Position numbers and translations under genes: made by a program. This document shows positions 26,566 to 35,797 of a stretch of DNA of 55,694 nt, in pieces (positions within the stretch are counted from its first letter, which is position 1; every line of letters starts with the position of its first letter). Origin of the DNA: Alphaproteobacteria bacterium (GTDB lineage: Bacteria; Pseudomonadota; Alphaproteobacteria; Bin95); NCBI GenBank assembly GCA_022822125.1, contig JAJECF010000208.1, positions 1-55,694 of the forward strand, read 5' to 3'. Below the pieces are notes generated by a model, which saw nothing but the letters and a program-made list of their open reading frames with translations, was not told the DNA's origin and searched no databases.

Positions 26566-28006
26566 CCGTCCAGGCAACTCGGATCGGGTGGGCGGCGGCG
26601 CCGCTCCACCGGAACGTCTCCTGCCGCAAAGCCCGCCCGGCGGCCAGCGCCGCCAGACTGGACGCCGGTTCGGAGCCCGCCCGCCATACAAGCAGCGCGC
26701 CCTTTACCGCGATGTCTCCCTCCGGGACCCAGGGAGACTTGCGTTCATCGGCGTCGATGGACACCGAGGGCGCGCCGGGCGCCGCCAGCGCCACCAGCCC
26801 GGCTTCCCAGACCGGGCCGGCGATGATCTGCGGCATGGCGCCCGTTTCGCGTTCATAGGCGCGCAAAAGCCGGGAGGCGATCTCGTCCTGGGGCCAGACG
26901 ACCCGCGACGGCTTGTCTGACAGCTCTGCGCGGAGCAGCACCGATACTGCATAACCCGCCGGCACAATCGTGAGCAGCACCGACGCCATGGCGGCAATCC
27001 GCAGGAGCCGCCGCCCGTCGAAACGGCCCGGCAGCAGCGCCAGCAGCAGCAGGCCGGAGAGGTTGAACATCGGCATGCCCCACATGTCCTTCAACCCCAT
27101 GCCTGTCGCTCCGGCCGCGAGCGCGGCAAGCAAGGCGGGCAGAAGGCCCATGACAACGAGGAAACGGCGCGCGCGCGCTTCCTCCGGCTTCGACGCGATA
27201 GCGCCCCTGCCGAACAGCCCGGCCGCAAGCGCCGCAAGCAGGAAAACGGCGTGGTCCGCCAATTGCGTCAACAGGAAGGAGACCGGTCCTCCCGCCCTGC
27301 CCGATCCGGCCCGCGCCAGAGCGTAGTCGAACGGCAGGAAACCCGTCTCGACCAGGAACAGCGCCTGCGGCGCGGCGGTGACAGCGAAGACCGCGAGCGC
27401 CGCCCAGGGCCCGATGCAGGCGAGATGCGCGCGCGCCTGCGCATCCGCCAATATCCATAGGCCCGCCGCCGCCAGAAGCAGGCCGGAGGAGTATTTCGCC
27501 CAGAGCGACAGCCCTGCGAAGGCGCCCAGCAGAAGCCACCAGACGAGCCGGCCGTCCCGAACCGACCGCCACAAGGCTAGGCAGGTCCATGCCCAGAGCG
27601 GCATCTGCACGAGGTTGTGGTTCATTTCCGGCGTCGGCCAGGAGTAGTAGAAGACGCCAGTCAGCAGCAGCACGCCCGCCGCCGCCCGGCGCGGCCCCAG
27701 CAGGTCGCGCCCTAACAGCCAGACGGCGGCGAAACTTGCGACGACGCAGGCCTGCGCCAGCGCATAGGCCGGCCACATCGCGCCGAAGGACAGGCGCCGG
27801 ACGGCTTCGAGAAGCAATCCCGGCAGGTTGGGATGCTTGTAGGTCGCAACGACCCCCTCGCGGCCCCAGACCAGCATTTCGACCACATCGAGCGGTGGCG
27901 CGCTGTGGGTCAGCGCCGGCGCCAGCGTCCAGAAGAGCGCCTGCCCGGCGCACAGCGCGGCCACCGCATGACCGGGGCGCGCGAGGACAGTTTCCGCAAG
28001 CGTCAT
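26513..28006 (-). CDS. GT39/ArnT-like membrane glycosyltransferase
   Basis: 497 residues with about ten to twelve membrane helices. PPLDVVEMLVWG near residue 36-47 resembles the first-loop Asp/Glu motif of PMT/ArnT glycosyltransferases, and KHPNLPGLLLEAV is a family block. These enzymes transfer a sugar from a polyprenyl-phosphate donor to lipid A, protein or glycan on the periplasmic side. As the convergent neighbour of UXS, GT2 and GtrA it is the likely terminal transferase of that module (inference). C-terminal 90 residues form a soluble periplasmic tail. Confidence 0.8.
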   Translation of the reverse strand: MTLAETVLARPGHAVAALCAGQALFWTLAPALTHSAPPLDVVEMLVWGREGVVATYKHPNLPGLLLEAVRRLSFGAMWPAYALAQACVVASFAAVWLLGRDLLGPRRAAAGVLLLTGVFYYSWPTPEMNHNLVQMPLWAWTCLALWRSVRDGRLVWWLLLGAFAGLSLWAKYSSGLLLAAAGLWILADAQARAHLACIGPWAALAVFAVTAAPQALFLVETGFLPFDYALARAGSGRAGGPVSFLLTQLADHAVFLLAALAAGLFGRGAIASKPEEARARRFLVVMGLLPALLAALAAGATGMGLKDMWGMPMFNLSGLLLLALLPGRFDGRRLLRIAAMASVLLTIVPAGYAVSVLLRAELSDKPSRVVWPQDEIASRLLRAYERETGAMPQIIAGPVWEAGLVALAAPGAPSVSIDADERKSPWVPEGDIAVKGALLVWRAGSEPASSLAALAAGRALRQETFRWSGAAAHPIRVAWTVIPPQAPGTRKSGSADR

Positions 28007-28030
28007 CGTGGACGAGGCTTCGCGGCCCGC

Positions 28031-28501
28031 TCACGCACCCCTGTCGGCCGGCCTTCTCTGGATGACAGGCATCAGCACGCCGGTCAGCGCCGTTTCGCTG
28101 CGCTGGTTCCAGGCGCGGAAGGACATGCGCATATTGCCCCGGTCGGGATGCGACGACGGCAGCAATTCCAGCACCTGGCAGGTGACGCGGAGCGTATCTC
28201 CCGGCCGGACCGCCCGCTGCCAACGCACCTCGTCCATGCCCTTGCCGCCCAGATTGCCGGCTCCGAACGCCCGCGCCTGGACGAGCAGGCGGAAGACCAC
28301 CGACAGCGTATGAAACCCGCTCGCCACCAGCCCGCCATAGATACTTCCCGCGGCGCGTTCCCGGTCGAGATGGAAATATTGCGGGTCGTATTGCAGCGCA
28401 AAGTCGATGATGCTGCTTTCGGTAAAGGTGTAGCCGTCCGTTTCGAGGCGCTGGCCGACCTCGAAATCGTCGAGCCAGCGCCCGGAATCGCCCGCTTCCA
28501 T
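28031..28501 (-). CDS. MaoC-family dehydratase
   Basis: 156 residues of the hot-dog fold. The hydratase motif is DFALQYDPQYFHLDRERAA, with the catalytic Asp and His, then YGGLVASGFHTLSVVFRLLVQ (R-hydratase-like). Hydrates or dehydrates enoyl-CoA substrates. ATG 28501 shares a base with the TAA of the VOC gene upstream, so it is part of the ECH-VOC-MaoC run on the minus strand. Confidence 0.87.
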   Translation of the reverse strand: MEAGDSGRWLDDFEVGQRLETDGYTFTESSIIDFALQYDPQYFHLDRERAAGSIYGGLVASGFHTLSVVFRLLVQARAFGAGNLGGKGMDEVRWQRAVRPGDTLRVTCQVLELLPSSHPDRGNMRMSFRAWNQRSETALTGVLMPVIQRRPADRGA

Positions 28502-28941
28502 TACCAGCTGCCGGTGTTCTCCATCGACGCCCAGGGTTCCGCCGGCTCGCGCGGGCCGCCGGCCTGCAGCAGTTCGATGGAAATGCCGTCCGGCGAGCGG
28601 ATGAAGGCCATATAGCCGTCGCGCGGCGGCCGGTTGACGGTCACGCCCGCCTCGGAGAGCGCCTGGCAGAGCCCGTAAATGTCATCGACCTCGAAGGCGA
28701 GATGGCCGAAATTCCGCCCGCCGGCATAATCTTCCGGGTCCCAGTTGTAGGTGAGTTCCAGCACCGGCGCCTTCGCGCCGCGGGCCGCGGCCTCGTCCGC
28801 CGGGGCGGCGAGGAAGATGTTGGTGTAGCGGCCCTTCTCGCTTTCGGTGCGCCGGGTTTCGACCATGCCCAGCAGGCCGGAATAGAAGGCGAGCGACTGT
28901 TCGAGGTCCGAGACGCGGACCATGGTGTGCAGATAGCGCAT
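28501..28941 (-). CDS. VOC-family protein (glyoxalase I-like)
   Basis: 146 residues with the lactoylglutathione-lyase pattern: MRYLHTMVRVSDLEQSLAFY, LGMVETRR, ELTYNWDPEDY, NFGHLAFEVDDIY and FIRSPDGISIELLQ. Metal-ligand positions (His5-equivalent, Glu in LELTYN, His in GHLAF, Glu in IELLQ) all appear kept, so a catalytic metal site is likely. Glyoxalase I activity is possible; its place between ECH and MaoC may mean another substrate. Overlaps the MaoC start by one base. Confidence 0.87.
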   Translation of the reverse strand: MRYLHTMVRVSDLEQSLAFYSGLLGMVETRRTESEKGRYTNIFLAAPADEAAARGAKAPVLELTYNWDPEDYAGGRNFGHLAFEVDDIYGLCQALSEAGVTVNRPPRDGYMAFIRSPDGISIELLQAGGPREPAEPWASMENTGSW

Positions 28942-28991
28942 GAGGGAAATGCTCCTGGGTTGTATCGGCCTGGCGGCAGCGCAGGCGCGGC

Positions 28992-29768
28992 CTAGCGCCC
29001 CTGGAAAACCGGCGCGCGTTTCTCCATGAAGGCCGTGCGGCCCTCGCGGTAATCCTCGCTGTTCGATGCCCGCATCTGGAGGTCGCGGTAGCCCGCTTCG
29101 GTTTCCTCCATGCGGCCCGAGGCGACGGCGTTGAGGCCCATCTTGGCGCCCATGAGGGAGAGCGGCGCATTGCCGGCCATCGACTCGGCGAATTCGACCG
29201 CCGCCTCGACCGGGTCCCCATCGACCAGCATGTCCACGAGACCCATCCGCTCCGCCTCCTCGGCGGTGAAGCGCTTTGCCGTGTACATGATCCTCTTCGC
29301 GTTGGTGACGCCGACGATATTGGCCAGCTTCTGCAGCCCGTCCATGCCATAGACGATAGAGAGCCGCGCCGCCGGGATGCCGAATTGCCCGCTCCGGTCC
29401 GAAACCCGGAAATCCGTGCAGACGATAAGGCCGCATCCCCCGCCGACGGCGTAACCCCGGACCGCGGCGATCACGGGCTTGGAGATGTCCGCAATGGAAT
29501 GCTCGGCGAAGACCACCTGCCGGCCGTAATCGGCCGCCTGCTCGGCGTCGCCGCGCACTTCGGCGAATTCGGAAATGTCGGCCCCGGTGCAGAAATTGTC
29601 GCCGGCGCCGGTGAGCACCACAGCGCGCACGTCGCTGTCGCGCTCCAGCTCGGTAAACAGCCGGCCGAGTTCGGTCCACATCGCCTTGGTGCAGCAGTTC
29701 TTCTTCTCCGGCCGGTTGATGGTGACCACTGCAACCTGGCCCTGCCGGCGAAGTTCGATCTCGTCCAT
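28992..29768 (-). CDS. Enoyl-CoA hydratase/isomerase family protein
   Basis: 258 residues from ATG 29768 with GGAGAGAG upstream. Crotonase fold: VAVVTINRPEKKN, AVVLTGAGDNFCTGADI and GYAVGGGCGLIVCTDFRVS (oxyanion hole). In FGIPAARLSIVYGMDG the two catalytic glutamates of hydratases are replaced (Ala and Val/Tyr), so hydration is unlikely; isomerase or other crotonase chemistry is inferred. First gene of the minus-strand run towards VOC and MaoC, divergent from a CoA-transferase. Confidence 0.87.
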   Translation of the reverse strand: MDEIELRRQGQVAVVTINRPEKKNCCTKAMWTELGRLFTELERDSDVRAVVLTGAGDNFCTGADISEFAEVRGDAEQAADYGRQVVFAEHSIADISKPVIAAVRGYAVGGGCGLIVCTDFRVSDRSGQFGIPAARLSIVYGMDGLQKLANIVGVTNAKRIMYTAKRFTAEEAERMGLVDMLVDGDPVEAAVEFAESMAGNAPLSLMGAKMGLNAVASGRMEETEAGYRDLQMRASNSEDYREGRTAFMEKRAPVFQGR

Positions 29769-29878
29769 GGGACTCTCTCCTTGTCGCCCGGCCCCGTTAT
29801 GCCGCGACGGGGCCGGCCTTGCCAAGAGGAGCCGGTCGGTCAGAATGGCCGCAGGTTCGGCACGGGAGGACACGCATC

Positions 29879-31051
29879 ATGGCTGGGGCGCTGGACGGGC
29901 TCAGGGTTATCGACTTCACGACCAATCTCTCGGGACCCTATTGCGCGATGCTGCTCGGCGACCAGGGCGCCGACGTCATCAAGGTGGAACGTCCCGAAGG
30001 CGAGGCGATGCGCCAGACGCCGCCTTTCGTGGAGGGCGAGAGCGCGCCCTTCATGCTCTGGAACCGCAACAAGCGCTCGGTGGCGCTCGACCTGAAGAGC
30101 GAGGAAGGCTTCCAGGCGGCCTGGGACCTCTGCAATTCGGCCGATATCGTGGTCGAAAACTTCCGGCCCGGCGTCATGGCGCGGCTCGGCCTAGGCTACG
30201 AGGCGCTGGCGGCGGAAAACCCGGGACTGGTGATGACCTCGATTTCCGGCTTCGGGCAGACCGGCCCTTACGGCTCTCGCGGCGGCTTCGACCTGATTAC
30301 CCAGGCGATGTCCGGCCTTGCCGCCATCAACGGCCCGGAAGACGGCCCGCCCTTCCGCCTGCCCATCGCCATCTCGGATGTCGGCGCCGGCATGTTCGGC
30401 GCCTACGCCACCATGGTCGCCATCCACGGGCGCACGCAGACAGGCAAGGGCCAGCATGTCGATGTGTCGCTCTTCGAGAGCGCCATGTCGTTCTGCGTCT
30501 ATGAGGCGGCGGGCTATTTCGCGACCGGCAAGACGCCGGAGCGCATCGGCCAGCGCCACCGCGGCAGTTCCCCCTATCAGATCCTCAAGGCGAAGGACGG
30601 CTATCTTGCGGTCGGCGGCGCCCAGCAGAACCTCTGGTTCCGCATCTGCAATGTGCTCGGTCGCCCCGACCTGCCGGAGGATCCGCGCTTCAGGACGCGC
30701 GCCGACCGGGTTGCGAACAATGACGAGCTGATCGAGATCTTCGAGGCGGTGATGCAGACCCGGACCCGGGACGAATGGCTGGCTGAGCTCGAGGAGGTCG
30801 GCGTGCCGGCAGGCCCGGTGATGGACCACGGCGAGGTGTTCACCGACCCGCACACGCTCGCCCGGGACATGGTCGTCGAACTGGACCACCCGGCCGTCGG
30901 GAAAATGAACACCATCGGCACGCCGGTGAAGCTCGCCTCGACGCCCGGCGCCATCGACCGGCCCGCACCGATGCTGGGCGAGCACACGCAGGAGGTTCTG
31001 GCCGAACTCGCCGCCCGCAGGCGCGCGCCGCTCGCCGCCGCCGAGGAATAG
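29879..31051 (+). CDS. Class III (CaiB/BaiF) CoA-transferase
   Basis: 390 residues from ATG 29879 after GGGAGGA. Motifs GLRVIDFTTNLSGPYCAMLL, GDQGADVIKVERPEGE, NRNKRSVALDLKS and the catalytic Asp in QHVDVSLFESAMSF. Paralogous to the gene at 9662 but clearly diverged. Divergent by 110 bp from the crotonase-type gene, so the two sides may share one regulatory region and one acyl-CoA pathway. Acids unknown. Confidence 0.92.
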   Translation: MAGALDGLRVIDFTTNLSGPYCAMLLGDQGADVIKVERPEGEAMRQTPPFVEGESAPFMLWNRNKRSVALDLKSEEGFQAAWDLCNSADIVVENFRPGVMARLGLGYEALAAENPGLVMTSISGFGQTGPYGSRGGFDLITQAMSGLAAINGPEDGPPFRLPIAISDVGAGMFGAYATMVAIHGRTQTGKGQHVDVSLFESAMSFCVYEAAGYFATGKTPERIGQRHRGSSPYQILKAKDGYLAVGGAQQNLWFRICNVLGRPDLPEDPRFRTRADRVANNDELIEIFEAVMQTRTRDEWLAELEEVGVPAGPVMDHGEVFTDPHTLARDMVVELDHPAVGKMNTIGTPVKLASTPGAIDRPAPMLGEHTQEVLAELAARRRAPLAAAEE

Positions 31052-31104
31052 CGGCCGCGTTCTCGACAGGCGGGGCGGAAAGGGATAAACCTCGCATCAC
31101 GGTG

Positions 31105-31180
<76 letters not shown>

Positions 31181-31216
31181 TCCATCGAAAACAGGCCGGT
31201 TCGGCGGGAGGCAGGC

Positions 31217-32383
31217 ATGGCGCTCAGGGACAGCGTGGACGGAATCCTGGAGGCTGCGGTTTCGAGGGGCGATGTGCCCGGCGTCGTGGCGGGCGTGACC
31301 ACGGCGGAGGGGACCGTCTATGAAGGCGGCTTCGGTGAACGCGCGATCGGCGGCGGCGCGGCCATGACGCCGGACACGGTCGGCTGGATCGCCTCCATGA
31401 CCAAGGCCATCACCGGCGCGGCGGCCATGCAGATGGTCGAGCAAGGGAAGCTGGAGCTCGACGGGCCGGCAAGCGCGGTCATACCGTATCTGGGTGAAGT
31501 CGGGGTGTTGGAGGGCTTCGACGAGGAGGGCCAGCCTAAGATGCGCCCGCCGAAGCGCCCGGTGACCTTGCGCCACCTGCTCACCCACACCTCCGGCTAT
31601 GTGTACGAGATCTGGAATACCGACATCCTCGCCTATCAGGAGGCGAAGGGCGTGCCGCAGATCACGAGTTGCGAGAACGCCGCGCTCTCGACGCCGCTGC
31701 TGTTCGATCCGGGCGAACGCTGGGACTACGGCATCGGCATCGACTGGGCCGGCAAGATGGTCGAGGCGGCGAGCGGCCGGAAGCTCGGCCAGTACATGAA
31801 GGAAAACATCTTCGACCCGCTGGGCATGGGCGACACCGCCTTCCGGATCACGCCGGCCATGCAGGAGCGGATCGCGACAGTCCATATGCGCGGCGAGGAT
31901 GGCGCCTGGGCTCCGATGGAGTTCACAGTCGAGCAGGATCCCGAATTCGAGATGGGCGGCGGCGGCCTCTATTCCACCGTCGGCGACTATCTCAAATTCA
32001 TCCGCATGATCCTGAACAAGGGCGCGGCGAACGGCCACCGGGTGCTCAAGGCCGAAACCGTGGAGGCCATGTCGGTCAACAGCATCGGCGACAACCGGGT
32101 CGTCAATCTCGCGACCGCCATGCCGCCCTACTCCAACGATGCGGAGTTCTTCCCCGGCATGGAGAAGACCTGGGGGCTCACCTTCATGATCAACAATGAG
32201 GAGGCGCCGACCGGCCGCAGCGCCGGCAGCCTCGCCTGGGCCGGCCTCGCCAATTCCTATTTCTGGATCGACCCGCACAAGGGCATCGGCGGGGCCTACC
32301 TCACCCAGGTCCTGCCCTTCGCCGACGAGAAGTCGCTGCCGCTCTTCCTCGATTTCGAGACGGCGGTTTACCGGAGCCTGTAG
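31217..32383 (+). CDS. Beta-lactamase-family serine hydrolase (class C-like esterase)
   Basis: 388 residues from ATG 31217 after GGGAGG; the in-frame codon inside the tRNA is rejected. Catalytic SxxK is SMTK in WIASMTKAITG (about residue 69-72). The second motif is YGIGID (Tyr), in place of YxN, and the third is near HKGIGG. This is the EstB-like esterase/penicillin-binding branch. No signal peptide is seen, so a cytoplasmic esterase is more likely than a beta-lactamase. Follows the tRNA by 36 bp; its transcript may start at the tRNA promoter or its own. Confidence 0.87.
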   Translation: MALRDSVDGILEAAVSRGDVPGVVAGVTTAEGTVYEGGFGERAIGGGAAMTPDTVGWIASMTKAITGAAAMQMVEQGKLELDGPASAVIPYLGEVGVLEGFDEEGQPKMRPPKRPVTLRHLLTHTSGYVYEIWNTDILAYQEAKGVPQITSCENAALSTPLLFDPGERWDYGIGIDWAGKMVEAASGRKLGQYMKENIFDPLGMGDTAFRITPAMQERIATVHMRGEDGAWAPMEFTVEQDPEFEMGGGGLYSTVGDYLKFIRMILNKGAANGHRVLKAETVEAMSVNSIGDNRVVNLATAMPPYSNDAEFFPGMEKTWGLTFMINNEEAPTGRSAGSLAWAGLANSYFWIDPHKGIGGAYLTQVLPFADEKSLPLFLDFETAVYRSL

Positions 32384-32391
32384 CCGCGCTG

Positions 32392-33999
32392 CTATGCGGT
32401 CTCCGCCGCATAGTCCTCCACCAACTGGAATTTCCGGATCTTGCCGGAGCCGGTGAGCGGGAAGGCGGGGACCGCGCGCCAGACGACGGGCGTCTTTTGC
32501 GGCGAGAGATGGACGCGGCAGTGGCGGTGCAGCTCCTGCGGGTCCATTTCCCGGCCGGGCTCCATGCGCACGAAGCAGGCGACGATCTCGCCCCATTTGT
32601 CGTCCGGCAGCCCCACCACGGCGACCTCGGCAACATCGGGATGCTCCAGCAGCGTGTTCTCGATTTCCGCCGGAAAGAGGTTCTCGCCGCCGCGGATAAT
32701 CATCTCCTTCACCCGCCCGGTAATGCGCAGATAGCCCTGCCGGTCGAGCGTGCCGAGATCGCCCGTATGCAGCCAGCCGTCCGCGTCGATGGCGTCCGCC
32801 GTCGCCGAAGGGTTGTCGTGGTAGCCGATCATCACGCAATAGCCGCGCACGCAGATTTCGCCGACCTCGCCCACCGGCAACACACGGTTTTCCCCGTCCA
32901 CGCTCAGGATCGAGACCTCCGTCTGCGGCATCGGCTGGCCCGTCGTGTTGCAGACGATCTCCAGACTCTCGCCGAGATGGTGCATTGTGACGAGGGGCGA
33001 GGCCTCGGTCTGGCCGTAAACGGTCTCGAATTCGCAGCCGAAACGTTCCCTGGCGTTGCGCACCAGTTCGGGCGCGACCATCGAGCCGCCGGAAACCGCG
33101 ATCTCCACCGACGACAGATCGAACGGCTCCTGGTCGAGGCATTCCATCATCGCGACGAGCATGGTCGGCACGCCCAGGATCGCCGTCACCTTCTCGCGCT
33201 CGATCAGGCGCAGGATCGCCGCCGGGTCGAACAGCTTGACGAGATACATCGCGCAGCCTGCCTGGAGCGCGCCGAGCGTAATCAGCCCGCAGCCGCTGGT
33301 GTGGAACATCGGCATGAAGTTCGCCCAGACCGAATCCGGCCTTGTGCCCGCACGGACGGCGCAGTAGCGCGCATTGTTGGTGAGCGAACGGTGCGACAGC
33401 ACGGCCCCCTTGGGGAAGCCCGTTGTGCCGGAGGTGTACTGGATTTGCGCCGCATGGTCGGGCGTGACCTCGGGCAGTTCCACCGGCCGGTCGCCGATAC
33501 GGTAAAGCGCATCCGCGTCATCCAGATCGACAAGCTCGCGCACGGCTTCGAGACCGTCAGCGGCCGCGACAGCGATCTCCGCCATCGGATTTCCCCGGTA
33601 GCTCTCCACCGAGAACAGCGCCGACGCGCCCGACTGTTCAAGCACATAGCGCAATTCGGCCGTCTGGTACGAGGGGTTCGCCGTCACAAGGATGAGGCCG
33701 GCGAGCCCGCAGGCATATTCCATCAGCACCCATTCCGGCACGTTGGGCGCCCAGACCACCAGCCGCTCGCCCGGCGCGAAGCGCGACGCCAGCGCCTTCG
33801 CGAGCCGTTCGCTGTCCGCCAGCAACTCCGCATAGGTCCAGCGCCGCCCGTTCCCGCCATCGAGCTCCACCTCGACCAGCGCCGTGCAATCGCCGCGCCG
33901 CGCCGCCATGTCCCGAAGCTGACCGCCGACCGTCGTCTCCAGCACGACATCGTCGGTCTGGGCGGGAATGTAGGAGTCGGTTAGGTCGAAACGGTACAT
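32392..33999 (-). CDS. AMP-dependent acyl-CoA synthetase
   Basis: 535 residues of the ANL superfamily. P-loop motif QYTSGTTGFPKGAVLSH; later motifs VYGQTEASP, DGWLHTGDLGTLD, GRVKEMIIRGGENLFPAEIE and the catalytic Lys in GSGKIRKFQLVE. Activates a carboxylic acid to the acyl-CoA with ATP. Chain length cannot be read; the short-/medium-chain or aromatic subgroup is possible. Convergent with the serine hydrolase (8 bp gap). Confidence 0.92.
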   Translation of the reverse strand: MYRFDLTDSYIPAQTDDVVLETTVGGQLRDMAARRGDCTALVEVELDGGNGRRWTYAELLADSERLAKALASRFAPGERLVVWAPNVPEWVLMEYACGLAGLILVTANPSYQTAELRYVLEQSGASALFSVESYRGNPMAEIAVAAADGLEAVRELVDLDDADALYRIGDRPVELPEVTPDHAAQIQYTSGTTGFPKGAVLSHRSLTNNARYCAVRAGTRPDSVWANFMPMFHTSGCGLITLGALQAGCAMYLVKLFDPAAILRLIEREKVTAILGVPTMLVAMMECLDQEPFDLSSVEIAVSGGSMVAPELVRNARERFGCEFETVYGQTEASPLVTMHHLGESLEIVCNTTGQPMPQTEVSILSVDGENRVLPVGEVGEICVRGYCVMIGYHDNPSATADAIDADGWLHTGDLGTLDRQGYLRITGRVKEMIIRGGENLFPAEIENTLLEHPDVAEVAVVGLPDDKWGEIVACFVRMEPGREMDPQELHRHCRVHLSPQKTPVVWRAVPAFPLTGSGKIRKFQLVEDYAAETA

Positions 34000-34050
34000 G
34001 GCAGCCTCCCCCGGCCGGATGCGAAAGCCTTGTTTGCGACGCCGGCCTCG

Positions 34051-34491
34051 TCAAGCGGCGAAATCGACGGTTCCAACCTCACGCTCCAGCACCGTAACCA
34101 GGCCCGCCGGGGGATCGACGATTACACGATCGCCGGTGGCGATGAGGCGGGTGATGTCGCCGTCCTCGAAGCGGTCGCAGAGCGCCATGCCGGCGAAGGC
34201 GGCGCCCTGTGCCAGAATGGTGTTGGCGGCATTGAACAGGATCGCCTTCGGTGCCATCCCGCGTTCCGCCATCTCGCGCAGCATCCAGGCGGACGCGACG
34301 CCGCCCTTGGCGGTGTTCAGCACCAGCACCCTGTCCACATAGGAGAGCCCGGCCAGCCTGTGCCCCGGGCGCGAGAAGGTGCCGGCGAGCCGGTCGAGGT
34401 CGTAGCGGGCGGAGAAATCGTCGGCCGCGACCAGCGCCTCGCCCTCGACCCTCAGCCCGATGCCGGGATGGCAGCGCAGGCGGCGGGTCAC
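34051..34491 (-). CDS. Aconitase X swivel-domain (small) subunit
   Basis: 146 residues matching the AcnX swivel domain (formerly DUF126): DRVLVLNTAKGGVASAWMLREM and AILFNAANTILAQGAAFAGM, with a conserved Ser in GGVASAW. Type II AcnX enzymes consist of this chain and a large chain encoded just upstream; the ATG here overlaps the large subunit's TGA. Characterised members dehydrate cis-3-hydroxy-L-proline; other hydroxy acids are possible. Confidence 0.88.
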   Translation of the reverse strand: MTRRLRCHPGIGLRVEGEALVAADDFSARYDLDRLAGTFSRPGHRLAGLSYVDRVLVLNTAKGGVASAWMLREMAERGMAPKAILFNAANTILAQGAAFAGMALCDRFEDGDITRLIATGDRVIVDPPAGLVTVLEREVGTVDFAA

Positions 34492-35732
34492 GGGATGCGC
34501 CCCGTCACGGCGGCCGTCACGCAGTCCTCCATGCTGGCCAGCGCCGGCCGGTAGCCGTAGCCGCCGAGGATGTTGACGATCTTGACCGAGTTGCTGAGCA
34601 GGCGGGTCCAGCCGTTCGCCGAGCCGATCTCACGGGCATACTGGTTGTAGAAGCAGGTGCCGCGCAGCACGACCGCGCCCGCCGCCTCGATCCGCCCGAC
34701 AATGCCGAGCCGCTCGCAATCCGCCGCCACGGTGGGCGAGGTGCAGACGACCAGCGCCGTCCCCTCATGCACAAGGCGGCCCTCCAGCAGTTCCGCGACC
34801 CGCGCCATCTCGACATGGCTCAATTGCGGCGCGGCGAACACGACGACATCCACCTCGTCGCCGCTCGCGCCGAAATCGCCGCGCAAGCCCTCCAGCTCCT
34901 TCCGTCCGATCTCGACCGGCTCGGGCGGCGGGCCGTTCCAGACCGCTTCCAGATCGGGCGCCTCGGGCGTCACGCCGGCGATATGGAAGAGCGGCGTCGA
35001 GCCGAAGCTCGCCATGGCCGCGCCGAAATGCTTCATCTCGTCCGAGGTCGGCGCGCCTTCTATCCCTTCCAGCACCGGCACTTCCCAGTAGGAGCCGCAG
35101 AGCCGTCCGATCAGCCCGCCAAGCACACCCCAACCGGTCAGGCCTTCCGGGCGCTCCGTGACGATAAAGCGCCGGGTCGCGCGCCTGTTGCGGTCCAGAT
35201 GCAGGCCGTAGCGCGGCGTCCGTCCGGTGAGACCCGCCGCCAGCGCCGAGGGGCCGCCCTCGAAATTGGACCGCGCGCCCAGCACGCTGTTGCAGTAGAT
35301 CACCACGCCCGTGTCGCCATAGGCCACATGCTCGCCACGCACTGGCGGCATGATGGTCTGGTAGGTGACGCAGCTGTCGGTCATCAGGATGCCAAGGTCC
35401 GTGCAGGCGGCGATCGTGCGCCGTTCGAGGTCCGCCATCTCCTCCGTCTGGCCGAGCGGGCGGTAGTAGGAGAGATCGACGCCGCGCGGATCGGTCAGCA
35501 TCGGCACGGCGACGCGGCGCTCGGTCTCCGGGTGGGCGGCAAGGCCTTCCAGGAACGCGACGCCGGCCTCGCCCAGGGACTCCGTGTCCGCCATCATATG
35601 CGCCTGGGCCACGGGCACGAAATCTTCGGCGTCGAACATGCGGCCGACTTCGACCATATGGGCCATCGCCCAGCGCCGCGGCTCGCCCATCTCCCCGGCC
35701 AGCATGGCCTTCTCTTCGTCGTTCAGCTTCAC
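34488..35732 (-). CDS. Aconitase X catalytic (large) subunit
   Basis: 414 residues of the AcnX catalytic domain (DUF521). Blocks: GRMFDAEDFVPVAQAHMM, MTDSCVTYQTIMPP, CNSVLGARSNFEGGPSALAAGLTGRTP in pieces, and VVLRGTCFYNQY. Cysteines in DSCVTY, YCNSVLG, VCTSPTV and GTCFYN are candidates for Fe-S ligands. With the small subunit it forms a dehydratase, by family most likely of cis-3-hydroxy-L-proline, but no proline-pathway partner (reductase, racemase) is beside it. Overlaps the small-subunit gene by 4 bp. Confidence 0.9.
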   Translation of the reverse strand: MKLNDEEKAMLAGEMGEPRRWAMAHMVEVGRMFDAEDFVPVAQAHMMADTESLGEAGVAFLEGLAAHPETERRVAVPMLTDPRGVDLSYYRPLGQTEEMADLERRTIAACTDLGILMTDSCVTYQTIMPPVRGEHVAYGDTGVVIYCNSVLGARSNFEGGPSALAAGLTGRTPRYGLHLDRNRRATRRFIVTERPEGLTGWGVLGGLIGRLCGSYWEVPVLEGIEGAPTSDEMKHFGAAMASFGSTPLFHIAGVTPEAPDLEAVWNGPPPEPVEIGRKELEGLRGDFGASGDEVDVVVFAAPQLSHVEMARVAELLEGRLVHEGTALVVCTSPTVAADCERLGIVGRIEAAGAVVLRGTCFYNQYAREIGSANGWTRLLSNSVKIVNILGGYGYRPALASMEDCVTAAVTGRIP

Positions 35733-35797
35733 CGGCCGGGACCCCTCCCCTCGACAGGGAGCGACCTTACATGCCGGGCCCGCCAGGCACTACAGGG

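Noticed and set aside
28945..29679. Fusion of the VOC gene with an upstream frame (392 codons)
   Set aside because: The upstream part is a shadow of the crotonase-type gene; homology begins at ATG 28941.
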